Positions 14,594 to 21,663 of a stretch of DNA of 36,883 nucleotides are shown here, piece after piece. The position numbers were made by a program, and so were the translations under genes. The notes beneath the pieces were generated by a model. That model made no database searches. It had not been told where the DNA came from and worked only from the letters and a program-made list of their open reading frames with translations. The first letter of the stretch is position 1. The number at the start of each line of letters is the position of its first letter. Origin of the DNA: CALGLS01 sp047626155 (GTDB lineage: Bacteria; Bacteroidota; Bacteroidia; Chitinophagales; Saprospiraceae); contig JBLHRR010000037.1 of the NCBI GenBank assembly GCA_047626155.1, forward strand, positions 1-36,883, read 5' to 3'.

Positions 14594-15907
14594 CTATTCC
14601 TCAATCTCAAAATCCCCATTCACCACATCCAGGATTTCTGCTCCGTAGCTCCCATAAACCACTTCTCCCTTTTTATCACCAGCAGTTAGGATTTCAATGC
14701 CTTCCCACTGCTCCCCACAATCATTGTAGAGATGCGCTCCGTCTAGGATTAATTTGCCTCCGGGGTAGACCGATATTTTTGCGCCTTTTGGTAAAGAGAC
14801 CTTGCAACGAATAGATAAGGAGCCGCCCTTTCTGATTTCGATGTGACTTTCCATGTCCTTGGCTCCATTCCAGGCAACGTCGTCTTTGATTATGATTTTA
14901 TTTATCGGGTCTAATTCGCACCAGGTTTTTTTGATCATCTCGCGTAGTTTTTTCTTACGGCCCATGCCCATCATGTTTTGGTGCGCTTTTGAAATTTGGC
15001 AAGGCGACCAGGAACTCGAGTAGACGTTGTAATCCATAAAGTTGTTACTCCATTGTTCTTTGCAGGGGCCTTCCTTGGTGCCACCGAAACAGTTTGGATG
15101 CGGTGGGGTATCGTCACAACCATCGTTTCGGGTCCAGCTGTGGGAGAGGCCAAGGTTGTGTCCTATTTCGTGATTCAAGTTTTTCTGAGCATACCATTTG
15201 CCCCTTGGAGTTTTCCACCTTTTTCCATTGGGTTCCATAATCGTATCCTGAACGTCGTGGTGCCAACCGATGACTTTGACCCAACTACCAAAGGCGACAC
15301 CGTTGCTATTGAAATTATAAGTAGCGGCGAGTGCACTGTCTTTTGGGAAATCCAACACAAAAATATTCATCACCGTGTCTTTTTGGATCCCGTATTTTTC
15401 ATAAACCTTCCGGTCACCATTGTTTTTATTTGGGCCGTTATTCATCACGTAATACATATCGTCATCGTAGTGAAAGTAAATGCCATCGTCACCGGGGCGC
15501 TTTGGATCCGGGGTGAGTTCGTAGCGATAGCGCATCGGAATAAGGGGAGTGTTGTTGTCAAGAGGCAGGTGCATGGGTTTGTTGCGTCCCAATTTTGAGT
15601 TGGCACATTTCATTACTTCATTGATAAACGTGACCCCAGTCTTTTCATCAAAATTAGCTGTCCTCGCCGTATTGTTAACAATGTGAAAGTTTACTTTAAT
15701 GTACTTTAGCGGCGTATGATCTGGATTCAGTGTATCGGGCAGGTAGTTAAACAGCTCCTTGCAAGGATTGTCACTAGGATTGTCATAACTAACGGGGATT
15801 CCGTTTTGGAATTCCGTTGGATAGCTTAAAAGGAAGCTGCGTTTCATCTTTTGTTGGCAACCAAAGTAAGCCAGAACACAAATAAACAGAAATAGATAAC
15901 GGTACAT
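14594..15907 (-). CDS. M43 (pappalysin-like) metalloprotease lipoprotein
   Basis: The frame is open from 15976, but I place the start at 15907, where the protein begins with a lipoprotein signal (MYRYLFLFICVLAYFGC; lipidated Cys at 17) and clears the divergent promoter. Of 437 residues, about 60-310 form the peptidase. It has the zinc motif HEIGHNLGLSH (H246, E247, H250, H256), then the M43 signature DGCDDTPP and the Met-turn NNFMDY. Several cysteines likely form disulphides. The C-terminal ~100 residues (IEIRKGGSLSIRC, YPGGKLILDGAHLYN) look like a β-helix or sorting module. It is not a standard type IX tail, and the protein ends EILDVVNGDFEIEE. It should act at the cell surface; the substrate is unknown. 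Confidence 0.9.
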   Translation of the reverse strand: MYRYLFLFICVLAYFGCQQKMKRSFLLSYPTEFQNGIPVSYDNPSDNPCKELFNYLPDTLNPDHTPLKYIKVNFHIVNNTARTANFDEKTGVTFINEVMKCANSKLGRNKPMHLPLDNNTPLIPMRYRYELTPDPKRPGDDGIYFHYDDDMYYVMNNGPNKNNGDRKVYEKYGIQKDTVMNIFVLDFPKDSALAATYNFNSNGVAFGSWVKVIGWHHDVQDTIMEPNGKRWKTPRGKWYAQKNLNHEIGHNLGLSHSWTRNDGCDDTPPHPNCFGGTKEGPCKEQWSNNFMDYNVYSSSWSPCQISKAHQNMMGMGRKKKLREMIKKTWCELDPINKIIIKDDVAWNGAKDMESHIEIRKGGSLSIRCKVSLPKGAKISVYPGGKLILDGAHLYNDCGEQWEGIEILTAGDKKGEVVYGSYGAEILDVVNGDFEIEE

Positions 15908-15917
15908 CGGTTGTATT

Positions 15918-15949
15918 TTTGTATAAATGAAAAAGAGGGTTAATTTTGG
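15918..15949 (+). promoter_or_regulatory. Promoter of the TPR lipoprotein gene
   Basis: A -33 element tttg (15918-15921), a 20-base spacer and the -7 element taattttg (15942-15949) match the Bacteroidota vegetative consensus. Transcription would start near 15956, 24 bases before the ATG at 15980. The region also holds the leader of the divergent M43 gene. Confidence 0.7.
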
Positions 15950-15979
15950 GCTTTGTAACAAACTAAACAATTCCATTTT

Positions 15980-16966
15980 ATGAAAAGTAATTTATTGCTG
16001 ACTCTGTTATTTTCTTTTTGTTTTTTGTTAGGGTGTAAAAATGAAAAGGCTCCTGCTGCTGATCAGGGAGGAGACTCGATTGCTGATTTGGAAAAAGCAA
16101 TTGAAACCACTTTAGATAAAACCAAAGCGCAACAATTGACCGCTTTGTATCAACAATATATTGACGGACACCCGGAAGACAAAGTCACTAATGCCAGTTA
16201 CCTGTATAAGACAGCTTCATTATATGCCCGTCAAAATCAGTATCCCGCAGCAGCTACTACATTAATGAACGTCTTGGTTAACTATAAAGGTAGTGAAGTA
16301 GAAGCTTCCTCACTACATCTGCTTGGCGATTTGTATAAAGACAATCTTAATTATCCCGCTCTTGGGCAAGATCTGTTGCACTTCCTTTCGGGAAATTATC
16401 CAAATTATAAGGAGACAGCAGCCGTGAAAAAGTCTTTACAAGGGAATGCTAAACCACTTGCGGACAGGATCAATGAAATAGCAAGCAGCATTTATGATGA
16501 AGAGACAAAACTGCCAAACGCTCGTATGGCCCGAAAATACATTACGGCCTGCGAAGTAAATGCTTTAATCAGCCCCAACGATCCTATGGCTGCGGAGCTA
16601 TTGCTAAAAGCGGCAACAACGGCTAGAACAACGGCACGTAACGCACAAAGAGCGCTGAATATTTATGATTGGGTGTACACTCAATTTCCTGGCTATGAAA
16701 AAGCATACCAGGCTCTTTTCCTAAAAGCTTTTACATTGGATAATGATATGAAAAAATTTGATGAGGCAAAAGGCTTCTATCAGGAATTCTTGAATAAGTA
16801 TCCAAATGATGAATTCGCTGTTTCTACAAAGTTCTTGTTAGATAACCTTGGGAAGTCTGATGATGAAATTATTAAGCAGTTTGAGAAGAAGAAGGGGAAG
16901 TCTGATGATGAGACTAATAAGCAGCTTGAGAAGAAGAATCTTGGGGAGTCTGAGAAGAAGAAGTAA
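15980..16966 (+). CDS. TPR-type outer-membrane lipoprotein
   Basis: The 328-residue protein starts with a lipoprotein signal (MKSNLLLTLLFSFCFLLGC; Cys at 19). About residues 30-290 are helical repeats of the tetratricopeptide kind. Examples are YLYKTASLYARQNQYPAAAT, SSLHLLGDLYKDNLNYPALG and, near the C-terminus, QALFLKAFTLDNDMKKFDEA. Such proteins act as scaffolds in envelope complexes. The last ~45 residues are a hydrophilic tail made of imperfect repeats (GKSDDEIIKQFEKKK, GKSDDETNKQLEKKN, GESEKKK), corresponding to a ~51-base tandem DNA repeat at about 16851-16960. The gene is divergent from the M43 protease. The partner is not identifiable from the sequence. Confidence 0.85.
   Translation: MKSNLLLTLLFSFCFLLGCKNEKAPAADQGGDSIADLEKAIETTLDKTKAQQLTALYQQYIDGHPEDKVTNASYLYKTASLYARQNQYPAAATTLMNVLVNYKGSEVEASSLHLLGDLYKDNLNYPALGQDLLHFLSGNYPNYKETAAVKKSLQGNAKPLADRINEIASSIYDEETKLPNARMARKYITACEVNALISPNDPMAAELLLKAATTARTTARNAQRALNIYDWVYTQFPGYEKAYQALFLKAFTLDNDMKKFDEAKGFYQEFLNKYPNDEFAVSTKFLLDNLGKSDDEIIKQFEKKKGKSDDETNKQLEKKNLGESEKKK
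16851..16960 (+). repeat. Intragenic ~51-base tandem repeat
   Basis: The unit ggggaagtctgatgatga… through gagaagaagaa occurs twice, with a third truncated unit (gggagtctgagaagaag) at the 3' end of the TPR gene. It encodes the charged tail and could change in length by slippage without a frameshift, since the unit is a multiple of three. Confidence 0.7.
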
Positions 16967-16982
16967 TTTTCTTTGATGGGAG

Positions 16983-17453
16983 GTAGATTCCTCGACTCGT
17001 ATCTCGCTCGAAATACAAAGAAGGAAGACGTGCCTTGTCCCTCGACTCGCTGCGTTCGCTCGGGATGACAGGCAAGAGATGTTCTTCGTTCGCTCGATAA
17101 ATGCACTGCATTTATCGAGCGTTTTTTTTCAGAAAGCATATGCAACGCGTTAGAAGGCACGCTGCTCGGTAAATGCTTTGCATTTAGACCGACACTTTTG
17201 TGGCCTCTGGCCACTTCATACTCGCGTTATTTTTCTTTTAGTGGCCAGAGGCCACGGGCTGACTCGGATGAAATGCAAAGCATTTACCGAGCGAACGCGG
17301 AGCGAATGACGCAGTGGAGGGAGTCGTATAAGAATGAAGACATCTCAACCTGTCATCCCGAGCGAGCGCAGAGAGTCGAGGGATCTAAGTCAAGATTTTT
17401 TCCTACGGAGATTTCGAGCAAAGTTATGTGCAGCATAAATGTGTCGAGGGATC
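16983..17453. repeat. Nested inverted-repeat element
   Basis: Arms pair in order from outside in. First, tagattcctcgac (about 16985-16997) faces gtcgagggatcta (about 17441-17453). Next, the ~35-base arm at 17038-17072 (includes cgctcgggatgacagg) faces 17349-17383 (includes cctgtcatcccgagcg), with about two mismatches. Then 17165-17185 faces 17271-17291 exactly over 21 bases (centre aaatgctttgcattt). Last, gtggcctctggccac (17200-17214) faces gtggccagaggccac (17241-17255) exactly. An extra perfect palindrome sits at 17092-17120. No protein is encoded. Confidence 0.85.
17092..17129 (+). terminator. Perfect palindrome followed by a T-run
   Basis: The palindrome gctcgataaatgca-c-tgcatttatcgagc is followed by gtttttttt, as in an intrinsic terminator for plus-strand transcripts. 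It is embedded in the left half of the nested inverted repeat, about 125 bases after the TPR gene. Confidence 0.6.
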
Positions 17454-17550
17454 TAACTCCATCAAAAGGAACAGATTAGTCAATTACAACAACAACAATA
17501 ATTAGAAGATAATTAATACAAAGAAAAGTGAAATAGAGAAAGGGGAGACC

Positions 17551-18087
17551 TCACCTAAAAAACGAAAACACAATCTTACCATAGCTCCGTTCCGATTCGT
17601 ATCGTTCGTGTTTCTCAAAGCCCTTGTTCGGTCCATGTTCGAGGACGAATAGGCCGTCTTCTTTTAATAAGCCCTTTTCAAAAATCAAATCAGGAATCAT
17701 TTCTACTTTCGGTAAATCGAATGGTGGGTCAGCAAAGATATAATCGTATTGTTGGTTGGAACGCTGGAGGAATTTGAATACATCTGCCTGCATGATTTTT
17801 ATACGATCTTCAATTTGCAGCGTTTGAGCTGTTTTTGTAACAAACTGCACACAAGCGCGATGTTTGTCCACATAGGTTGCATCCGTGCAGCCACGGGAGA
17901 TGCATTCGTAGCAGTGATTGCCGGTGCCTCCAAAAAGGTCGAGCATCTTGATGTCTTCAAGATCAATGCGGTTGAGCAGGATGTTGAATAAGCCTTCCTT
18001 GGCGAAATCAGTGGTCGGTCTTGTCGGCCAATTTTTGGCAGGTGGTGTAAATTTGCGGCCTTTAAAAGCCCCTCCGATTATTCGCAT
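17551..18087 (-). CDS. rsmD: 16S rRNA (guanine966-N2)-methyltransferase RsmD
   Basis: The 178-residue enzyme methylates N2 of G966 of 16S rRNA using S-adenosylmethionine. The family start MRIIGGAFKGRKF and PTRPTTDFAKEGLFNIL (RPTTDRVREALFN in most members) is followed by the SAM-binding loop LDLFGGTGN (49-57). The catalytic IFADPPF, the (D/N)PPF motif, is at about 117-123. The length is normal. Two variations stand out: GGTGNHCYECISRG instead of the common AGSGALGIEALSRG. The ATG overlaps the end of the DUF3822 gene by 10 bases, so the two are translationally coupled. Confidence 0.95.
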   Translation of the reverse strand: MRIIGGAFKGRKFTPPAKNWPTRPTTDFAKEGLFNILLNRIDLEDIKMLDLFGGTGNHCYECISRGCTDATYVDKHRACVQFVTKTAQTLQIEDRIKIMQADVFKFLQRSNQQYDYIFADPPFDLPKVEMIPDLIFEKGLLKEDGLFVLEHGPNKGFEKHERYESERSYGKIVFSFFR

Positions 18088-18923
18088 AGCTTAAGACTAT
18101 AGAGGTCAAAAAAGAAGTGTTCTTTTATGGTCGTACTCTTTTTTCCATATTTGAAAAATAGCGGACGTGGTACCGGATTGAGGAAGCGAATGTAGCGGTA
18201 TAGTTGGTGGTATAGCTGTGAATTTTCCAAAATAAAACCAGAGTAATATAAAGGAACGATGCTGGCATCTAGTTTGAATTGATCATAAACCAACATTGTA
18301 AAGTAGATGAAATCCTTATCCGTTTGATAAGTGAAAGAGTTGGCAAAGAGGAAGTTATCATCCTCAAAAAGGAAAATGTGTGCTTGTTGGTTGCGCACGT
18401 GAACATAAACTTTCTTTCCTCCTTGATGACTAGAAATCTGCTTCAGTCCTAAAACCAGTGGGCTCAAAACATGGAACAAGCGCGCTGTGGGAAAGTATTG
18501 TTGTAAACTGAACTCTAAATCTTTGTCAACCTGATAAACCTGTCGGCTGTCCAGGCTGGCTAAACGATCAACGTGGATATTTGAATTTCCTTTGTCCTTG
18601 ACCATGGTGTCGAGGTATGCCTGTGGGTCTTCTGCGTTAAATAATCGATCTGGAATAAAAGTATGTTCGTTATTTATCAGGCCAATCTTGACAGATCGGT
18701 AAGGGAGTTTGAGTAGTTCCTCCTGGATATAAACCTCCTTGAGCGATTCGGTAGAATCCTCATTAGCTAAGTCGAGTGTGTAACTCTTTAGCACTAATAA
18801 GTTCGATTGGTTGTCACCAATCAAAAAAGAAAACCTGTTCATCCCGAAGATGATGAACAGGTCATAATTGTTTGAATATTTTAAAGAAAAATGATCTTCT
18901 TGTATGCTAAAGTCTACTCCCAA
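18078..18923 (-). CDS. DUF3822 family protein
   Basis: The 281-residue soluble protein matches the DUF3822 family, which is confined to Bacteroidota and commonly lies directly upstream of rsmD. Visible features are SIQEDHFSLKYSNNYDLFII and FSFLIGDNQSNLLVLKSYTL near the start. A central VYVHVRNQQAHIFLFEDDNFL, followed by FANSFTYQTDKDFIYFTMLVY, matches the hydrophobic β-strand rhythm of an actin/FtsA-like ATPase fold. The nucleotide-binding residues are not evident, so that fold is inference. It overlaps rsmD by 10 bases downstream and the membrane-anchored gene upstream by 10 bases. Function unknown; a role linked to ribosome assembly or envelope is only a guess from synteny. Confidence 0.88.
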   Translation of the reverse strand: MGVDFSIQEDHFSLKYSNNYDLFIIFGMNRFSFLIGDNQSNLLVLKSYTLDLANEDSTESLKEVYIQEELLKLPYRSVKIGLINNEHTFIPDRLFNAEDPQAYLDTMVKDKGNSNIHVDRLASLDSRQVYQVDKDLEFSLQQYFPTARLFHVLSPLVLGLKQISSHQGGKKVYVHVRNQQAHIFLFEDDNFLFANSFTYQTDKDFIYFTMLVYDQFKLDASIVPLYYSGFILENSQLYHQLYRYIRFLNPVPRPLFFKYGKKSTTIKEHFFFDLYSLKLCE

Positions 18924-19510
18924 TTTCCAGAAGTGTTAGGTGCACTACGGTCACCAAATTTCAAATAATATTTTCTCTCCCCAGGTTGGTCCGGATTGTA
19001 ACTATCGTCGTATTTCTTATATTTCACATCAACAAACTCTCCCATAAAGTCGGCATATCTTGTTTTAGCTTCGACTACCCAAACCAATGTTTTTTGGTAA
19101 ACGATGGTGTCGGCAAACATTTCGAATTTAATACCATTGGAATAAGGAACAAATCCGAGGGAATCTATGTTTATATTTTCCTTTAAGACAGAAACCATAG
19201 CAGCTTCATAAGTGGTATCGTAAGTGATGGTATTGTTGTTCGGATCGTCTGGATCACCCTCTACAGCGATATTCATGATCTTACCATACTTCAATGTGTC
19301 TTTCAGCATTGTGTAATCGTTGGCGAAAGCCCCAGTTACATTTCTATAAATATCCTGAGCTTCTCGTAATTGCTTTAATTTGGAGATAACAGATTGTTCC
19401 CGCTTGGATTTTTCAGCTTGAAAAGCAATGGGTTCGCGGATGCTACCTATTAAAATATAGATAAACAAACCTACTAAAGCTACTAAAACAAGGTTGATGA
19501 TTAATTTCAT
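18914..19510 (-). CDS. Membrane-anchored protein of the rsmD operon, function unknown
   Basis: The 198-residue protein has one N-terminal transmembrane helix (about residues 4-24, IINLVLVALVGLFIYILIGS). A charged coiled-coil-like segment follows (QAEKSKREQSVISKLKQLRE), then a mixed globular region ending ERKYYLKFGDRSAPN. The layout (N-terminal hydrophobic helix continuing into an amphipathic helix with AQDIYRNVTGAFANDYTML) is reminiscent of pseudopilins, but there is no prepilin peptidase G|xxxxE site, so I do not call it one. It is the first gene of a three-gene operon with 10-base overlaps to DUF3822 and then rsmD. Confidence 0.8.
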   Translation of the reverse strand: MKLIINLVLVALVGLFIYILIGSIREPIAFQAEKSKREQSVISKLKQLREAQDIYRNVTGAFANDYTMLKDTLKYGKIMNIAVEGDPDDPNNNTITYDTTYEAAMVSVLKENINIDSLGFVPYSNGIKFEMFADTIVYQKTLVWVVEAKTRYADFMGEFVDVKYKKYDDSYNPDQPGERKYYLKFGDRSAPNTSGNWE

Positions 19511-19951
19511 TTTGATGGTATTGATTATTGTTAACGCAATAATAGCACTTTTCTATAAAAAAGAACAGTTGCTTAGTGGATAATTTCGCTTATAATGGAT
19601 TTCATTTGAACTTTTTGCACTGTGCAAAGTATTCAGGAGCCAAGTAGGGGAGCTACAATACAACCTCAACTTGAATTTTAACCACAACCTCAATGCGGTT
19701 GGTTCGCGTAAAAAGGGAATTGAAGTTGAAATATTTCCTTGCAATTGCCAAGGGGCTTTTCTTCCTTAATGATGATGCCTTAGTTGGCCTCTTTTGGTGT
19801 GTTGCTCCTTTAAGTATTACACAAAAAATAATTTCCCGATTTCTTTCGTGGAAACAATTATATAAACCACTCTTCCTGTGGTCGTTTTGATTTACATAAT
19901 TGTTTCCAAATCGGGATTTAATTTTTCGTTGTCACTAAAACAAAGAACCAA
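19511..19951. other. Spacer with repeat B copy 1 (inverted)
   Basis: No gene is seen. A 15-base palindrome (tttgcactgtgcaaa, 19614-19628) lies about 105 bases upstream of the rsmD operon and could be a protein-binding site. The right half is repeat B in inverted orientation (19813-19935). Confidence 0.6.
19813..19935 (-). repeat. Repeat family B, full copy 1 (inverted)
   Basis: On the minus strand it reads gtgacaacgaaaaattaaat, then cccgatttggaaac, and ends with aaattattttttgtgtaat, like the copies at 22988 and 23404. Internal arms (tcccgatttctttcgtggaa and ttccaaatcggga with intervening acaattatataaa/tacataattgt) fold into one long hairpin. No coding capacity. Confidence 0.85.
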
Positions 19952-20551
19952 TTAATATTGATGTTTACCGCGATTCCAACCTTTCTTTCCCAGTAACTTC
20001 GCTCCATCTTCAGCTGCAGGCTCCTCTAGTTGAGTACCCATACTATCATTCCAGCGGTTCAAATAGCCGAATAAAGCCACTACCCCCATTATTTCTACGA
20101 TTTCTCCATCGTCCCAATGTTTACGCATGTTTTCAGCTACTTCATCGTTTACGGCATTTGGAACCTGGGAAGCGGCAATGGCTAAGTCAAAAGCTGCCCG
20201 TTCTCCATCGGTGAACGCCGGGTAGGTTTTGTACTCCCAAATGTTATTCAATTTATCCTGCTCAGAGCCATAGCGTTCGGCAGCACGGATGGCATGCGCC
20301 TCACAATAGCGGCAACCATTGGTCATACTAGAGAGATAAGCAATCAATCGCTTTAAAGCAGCAGTCACCCGACCCTTGTTCTCCATCACGGCCTTGTTCA
20401 TTTCCATGAAGGCATAGGCAATGCGAGGACGGTGCATCATCGTAAATAAACTGTTAGGGGTAAAACCCAAGGTTTCCTGGTAGAAGTCTGCCATCTCAGC
20501 AGTCTCTTTGTTGGCGTCTCTGTCGATTGGACTAACAAATGGTTGTTTCAT
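19952..20551 (-). CDS. AhpD-like carboxymuconolactone decarboxylase family protein
   Basis: The 199-residue protein has the AhpD-like core with redox cysteines C80-x-x-C83 and H86 in MTNGCRYCEAHAIRAAERYG. Upstream is RPRIAYAFMEMNKAVMENKG, where the first core helix is expected. Family members act as alkylhydroperoxide reductase partners or peroxidase-related enzymes. The all-helical single domain and CxxCxxH pattern fit this role, while the C-terminal half (VVALFGYLNRWNDSMGTQLE) matches the peroxidase-related branch. Cytoplasmic. Start ATG at 20551. It has no operon partner in the window; repeat B lies about 16 bases after its stop codon. Confidence 0.9.
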   Translation of the reverse strand: MKQPFVSPIDRDANKETAEMADFYQETLGFTPNSLFTMMHRPRIAYAFMEMNKAVMENKGRVTAALKRLIAYLSSMTNGCRYCEAHAIRAAERYGSEQDKLNNIWEYKTYPAFTDGERAAFDLAIAASQVPNAVNDEVAENMRKHWDDGEIVEIMGVVALFGYLNRWNDSMGTQLEEPAAEDGAKLLGKKGWNRGKHQY

Positions 20552-20702
20552 GATTCTTATTTAATTAAAATCTGATCCATTTCAATGGGTCTCTTGAATA
20601 AGAAAAGAGGCCATTGAAAATATTGTGCTTAATTTCGAAGAGCTAAAGGTAAGAAACTCCTTCTGAAACCCTTTGAGAAGCCAGACGTTAAGTAGAGCGT
20701 AC

Positions 20703-20724
20703 ATTAAACTTTATTCCAAAATAG
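20703..20724 (-). repeat. Short dispersed motif D, inverted copy
   Basis: The complement reads ctattttggaataaagttta, matching the motif at 3335-3356 and 32001-32022 with one or two differences. It lies about 60 bases upstream of repeat C copy 1. Confidence 0.45.
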
Positions 20725-20781
20725 TTTGTATGTCCTCAAATGCTAATTCTCCCCAGCACTTCAGCTTTTTGTTCGCCCGTA

Positions 20782-20868
20782 GCTAAGGCTACGAACTCAA
20801 AAAAGAGCTTCGTTCTTACAAAAATTATCTATTTGATTTCTATACAAAATATTTCAGCATAAAATCTA
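20782..20868 (+). repeat. Repeat family C, copy 1
   Basis: About 87 bases (gctaaggctacgaactcaaa … atttcagcataaaatct) match 33107-33193 with a handful of substitutions and small indels. A small internal hairpin is formed by gaactc/gagcttc. No coding capacity. Confidence 0.8.
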
Positions 20869-20880
20869 TTAAATAAATGA

Positions 20881-21023
20881 TTCTTTGACGAACCTGTCCG
20901 GCCCTGTAGGGGGATTCCGTTTTTTTATAGTTCTTCAAATAGGTTTTCCACTCTCCTTGCGTTGCACTACATTCGTTTCGTTTATGAAGAATCTTTTTGA
21001 AGAACCACGTCAGAGTCAAAGAA
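20881..21023. repeat. Inverted repeat before the YceI-like gene
   Basis: Outer arms ttctttgac (20881-20889) and gtcaaagaa (21015-21023) are exact. Inner arms gttcttcaaa (20930-20939) and tttgaagaac (20996-21005) are exact. The right end is 20 bases before the start codon at 21043, so the fold would be in the leader. Confidence 0.6.
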
Positions 21024-21042
21024 GGAGATAAATCAAAATAAT

Positions 21043-21564
21043 ATGATGCGCATCTACAAAATAACGACTTTACTGTCCGCTCTTTTACTATTAAGTATCA
21101 GCTTGAATGCTCAACATTACAGCACGAAGAAAGCTCAGGTGAAGATGATTGTAACGGATACGATTTGTTACTTTCAAGCTGAAACTACAACGGCATTGGT
21201 AGATATTGTTGCGGCTGAAAACAGCTGTAGCTTTGTGCTACCTGTAAAAGCTTTTCAGTTAAATGAACGGAATAAGGATATCGCTTTCAAGGAATGCTTT
21301 TCATTGACTGGATTCCCACTGATAACTTTCAAGGGGCAAATGAAAGGAGCGGAAGATTGGAAAGATGGGAAGGCTGGAAGTTATAAACTGAAGCTTATGG
21401 GTATGTTGGACATAAAAGGGGAGAGCATTCCCCTTTCGGAAAATGTGGTTCTCTTGTTAGAAAATGGAAAGATGAATTTAGCTTTTAATACTTCTGTGAA
21501 AGTGGGGGAGGTTATTGTGGATTTGGATTGTGATTTTAATTTGGTCAATGGCAGAGGGCAGTAA
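21043..21564 (+). CDS. YceI-like periplasmic protein
   Basis: The 173-residue protein has a signal peptide (MMRIYKITTLLSALLLLSIS, cleavage near LNAQ) and a YceI-like lipid-binding β-barrel. It has VKAFQLNERNKDIAFKECF where YceI has the N-terminal core, FPLITFKGQMKG in the middle, then YKLKLMGMLDIKGESIPLSE (the typical GxLTIKGVTKP strand). YceI proteins bind isoprenoid or fatty-acyl chains in the periplasm, but the usual exact motif residues are only partly kept here. Two ATG codons are adjacent (21043 and 21046). Monocistronic; an inverted repeat fills the leader. Confidence 0.8.
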   Translation: MMRIYKITTLLSALLLLSISLNAQHYSTKKAQVKMIVTDTICYFQAETTTALVDIVAAENSCSFVLPVKAFQLNERNKDIAFKECFSLTGFPLITFKGQMKGAEDWKDGKAGSYKLKLMGMLDIKGESIPLSENVVLLLENGKMNLAFNTSVKVGEVIVDLDCDFNLVNGRGQ

Positions 21565-21663
21565 GATTTTTTTCGAGCCCCGAGCTAGCGGCTCGGGGTG
21601 AATGTAGGGTCGACTCCTCCAGAGTCTTATAGTGAGGAAGGGGATAAGAAACGAAAGAGTCTG

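Larger units (their letters stand above)
16967..17550. other. Spacer filled by a large nested inverted repeat
   Basis: No real gene is seen. Open frames on both strands here are by-products of the palindromes. The whole stretch from about 16983 to 17453 is explained by nested inverted repeats, described separately. The final 90 bases before the rsmD stop are AT-rich and featureless. Confidence 0.75.
20552..21042. other. Spacer with motif D, repeat C and an inverted repeat
   Basis: No gene is seen. In order, it contains an inverted motif D copy (20703-20724), repeat C copy 1 (20782-20868) and an inverted repeat with two arm pairs (20881-21023) immediately upstream of the YceI-like gene. Confidence 0.6.

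Noticed and set aside
14996..15598. 200-codon open frame antisense to the M43 protease
   Set aside because: It is a shadow of the M43 gene, which has complete catalytic motifs on the other strand.
16780..17479. Several open frames on both strands after the TPR gene
   Set aside because: They overlap the nested inverted repeat and the TPR gene 3' end; their peptides mirror each other because of the palindromes.
18914..19510. 198-residue protein considered as a type II/IV pseudopilin
   Set aside because: There is no prepilin peptidase site and no other secretion or pilus gene nearby.
21567..21600. gagccccgagc/gctcgggg hairpin after the YceI-like gene, first read as a terminator
   Set aside because: The T-run lies before the stem rather than after it on the plus strand, so it does not fit an intrinsic terminator in that direction, and on the minus strand the stem is followed by A.
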